Shown here piece after piece: positions 6,140 through 7,487 of a stretch of DNA of 7,487 nucleotides. Position numbers and translations under genes: made by a program. Each line of letters starts with the position of its first letter. Within the stretch, counting starts at the first letter, position 1. The notes beneath the pieces were generated by a model. It ran no database searches and had not been told where the DNA came from. It worked only from the letters and a program-made list of their open reading frames with translations. The stretch is from positions 1-7,487 of the forward strand of contig CAMLJY010000161.1 of NCBI GenBank assembly GCA_946480465.1. The letters are read 5' to 3'. This DNA comes from an uncultured Burkholderiales bacterium. GTDB lineage: Bacteria; Pseudomonadota; Gammaproteobacteria; Burkholderiales; Burkholderiaceae.

Positions 6140-7396
6140 ATGCGGCGACGCTCCTGGTCCATCGCGATGGCGCTGGCCACCCCGGGCGCCACGATGGCGA
6201 ATGCGGCCGAAGTCGAAGCGCTGGCCCTGCCCGCCGTCGTCCATGAGCCATCCAGCCCCAATCGCTCGGCGCGGGTCGAAGCCTGGGGCCACTATGCGCG
6301 CTGGCGACGCGGCGAAGGTCCGGTCACCGGTCTGCGCCTGGCGCTTGACTGGCGCCAGACGCTCGAAGCCGAGCGGAACAGCGTCACCTTTTCCAATCGG
6401 CTGGAGCTGGCCCGCGCCGAACGTGAGCCCTGGGGCCGCGAGCGCTGGCGCAACTCGCTGCGCGAGCTGTTCTTCTCGCGGCGACTGGGCCGCGGTCTCT
6501 TCCTCGATGCGGGCCGCGTCAATGCCCGCCAAGGGGTTTCTGCGGGCTACAACCCCACCGACCCGTTCCGGGCCGGTGCGGTGGTGTCCCGTCTGTCGGA
6601 GGACCCGGCGGCCTGGCGCGACAGCCGGCTCGGCACCGTGCTCGTCCGCGTGCAGCGGGTCTCGGGCAACGTCGGAGCCAGCTTTGCCATCGCCCCGCGG
6701 CTGACCACCCGCAACGCCGACGCTCGGCCACCGTGGGCCGTCGGCCTGAACCGGACCAACCGCCGCGAGCTGGCGCTGGCCAAGCTGTCCTGGTCGACGG
6801 CCTCCGGGCTGGCGCCGGAAGTGCTGCTGTCGCGCCGGGCCGGTGAACGGCCGCGGGCCGGGCTGAACGTCAGCGCCCCACTGGGAAACACCGTGGTTCT
6901 GACGGGCGAATGGAGCGGCCAGAAGCAGCCGGGGCTGGCCGGCGGCGCACACCGCCAACGGCACCAGCTGGCGCTGGGCACCACCTGGACCACCCCCTGG
7001 GGAGCCACCCTCACACTGGAACACCACTATTCGCAGCTCGGCCTGACCGGCGCACAGTGGGAGGCATGGCGACGCGGCGATCCTTCCGCTGACCCAGCCG
7101 CGTTGGAACACCTGCTCCAGCAGGCCAGTTGGCAGCAGGAGCCACTGACGCGCCATTCGCTTTTCGCCCGGGTGGCGTGGAGCAACGCCTGGGGTGTCCG
7201 TGGATTCGATGCCGCTGCGCTGGGCAAGCTCAATCCGCATGACGGCAGTGCGCTCTGGCAACTGGAGTCGCACTGGCACACGGGCCCCTGGACGCTGTCG
7301 GCCCTGGCCACCGGCTGGTCGGGCGCCGACGACAGCCAATATGGCCGATCACCTCTCGAGCGCACCTGGGCCGTGCGCGTCTCGTGGCACTTCTGA
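6140..7396 (+). CDS. Predicted outer-membrane beta-barrel protein
   Basis: A 418-residue protein. It starts with a signal peptide (MRRRSWSIAMALATPGATMANA, cut after A22 at an ANA site). The mature part is rich in alternating polar and aromatic/aliphatic residues with many Trp, Arg and Gly, typical of amphipathic barrel strands; examples are TGLRLALDWRQTLEAE and GATLTLEHHYSQLGL. It ends in the phenylalanine of VRVSWHF, the classical C-terminal outer-membrane assembly signal. A motif at 128-144 (NARQGVSAGYNPTDPFR) resembles a strand-turn segment I associate with porin-like export or uptake barrels, but I cannot assign a named family. No plug domain or TonB box is apparent, so it does not look like a siderophore receptor. 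The gene begins 2 bp after the LolA-like gene and is probably the outer-membrane end of the same transport chain. Confidence 0.85.
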   Translation: MRRRSWSIAMALATPGATMANAAEVEALALPAVVHEPSSPNRSARVEAWGHYARWRRGEGPVTGLRLALDWRQTLEAERNSVTFSNRLELARAEREPWGRERWRNSLRELFFSRRLGRGLFLDAGRVNARQGVSAGYNPTDPFRAGAVVSRLSEDPAAWRDSRLGTVLVRVQRVSGNVGASFAIAPRLTTRNADARPPWAVGLNRTNRRELALAKLSWSTASGLAPEVLLSRRAGERPRAGLNVSAPLGNTVVLTGEWSGQKQPGLAGGAHRQRHQLALGTTWTTPWGATLTLEHHYSQLGLTGAQWEAWRRGDPSADPAALEHLLQQASWQQEPLTRHSLFARVAWSNAWGVRGFDAAALGKLNPHDGSALWQLESHWHTGPWTLSALATGWSGADDSQYGRSPLERTWAVRVSWHF

Positions 7397-7413
7397 TGAG
7401 CAAGAACACGTAA
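7396..7413 (+). other. Possible five-codon reading frame (MSKNT) between barrel and thioesterase genes
   Basis: The stop of the barrel gene overlaps an ATG by one base (TGATG). That ATG opens a five-codon frame ending in TAA at 7411-7413, two bases before the thioesterase ATG. It could pass terminating ribosomes on to the next gene, since I see no clear Shine-Dalgarno before 7416. It may equally be chance. Confidence 0.25.
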
Positions 7414-7415
7414 CG

Positions 7416-7487
7416 ATGACAAGCCTCACCCCCACCACGCTTCTCTACTGCTTCGCCTACGCCGGCAGCAGCGCCCAGATCTTCCGC
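7416..7487 (+). CDS. Type II thioesterase, N-terminal fragment (3' partial)
   Basis: Only the first 24 codons lie in the window. They read MTSLTPTTLLYCFAYAGSSA followed by QIFR. The short leader, then a hydrophobic strand, the LxCFxYAG segment and a following SxxxFR match the start of stand-alone type II thioesterases of the GrsT/RifR family (alpha/beta hydrolases). These enzymes clear misprimed or stalled acyl groups from NRPS and PKS carrier domains. The catalytic Ser, Asp and His would lie outside the window. The start codon falls 19 bp after the barrel gene. Its presence supports the view that the NRPS and transport genes form one cluster. With so few residues the call is strong by pattern but cannot exclude another alpha/beta hydrolase. 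Confidence 0.8.
   Translation, partial: MTSLTPTTLLYCFAYAGSSAQIFR

Noticed and set aside
6110..7339. A 409-codon open frame on the - strand
   Set aside because: It lies antisense to the barrel gene, which has a signal peptide, a ribosome site and a C-terminal Phe. The - strand product shows no recognisable domain.
6140..7396. The barrel protein as a TonB-dependent siderophore receptor
   Set aside because: At 418 residues it is far shorter than such receptors, and no plug domain or TonB box is seen.

Overview
The window is a GC-rich, gene-dense stretch in which every supported gene lies on the + strand. Strong third-position G/C bias, Shine-Dalgarno-type leaders and an outer-membrane beta-barrel gene point to a Gram-negative proteobacterium. 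A betaproteobacterium (Burkholderiales) or a Lysobacter-like gammaproteobacterium would fit, but nothing here fixes the genus. Both ends cut through genes.

Layout. Bases 1-1952 are the 3' end of a nonribosomal peptide synthetase (NRPS): the tail of a condensation-type domain, a complete adenylation domain with a cysteine-like specificity code, and a carrier domain. It has no release domain. Bases 1991-2821 encode an integral-membrane fatty acid hydroxylase/sterol desaturase-family enzyme. Bases 2850-3275 encode a small, histidine-rich protein with about four membrane helices that I do not recognise. Bases 3272-7396 hold four tightly packed genes: a MacB/LolD-type ABC ATPase, its FtsX/MacB-type permease, a periplasmic LolA-like protein, and an outer-membrane beta-barrel protein. 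From 7416 a type II thioesterase begins and runs off the right edge.

How they may work together. Spacing is 38 bp, 28 bp, a 4-nt overlap, 12 bp, an 8-nt overlap, 2 bp and 19 bp, with no terminator seen, so this is most likely one operon. The NRPS and type II thioesterase frame a lipid-modifying enzyme and a complete inner membrane-periplasm-outer membrane chain (ATPase, permease, carrier, barrel). The simplest inference is a biosynthetic cluster whose product, or a lipid tied to it, is moved across the envelope by a Lol-like ABC route instead of an MFS, RND or TonB-type exporter. This is the most interesting feature of the window. It rests on gene content and order; no substrate can be read from the sequence.

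No gene-free stretch exceeds 40 bases. I saw no tRNA, rRNA, CRISPR array, insertion sequence or attachment site.
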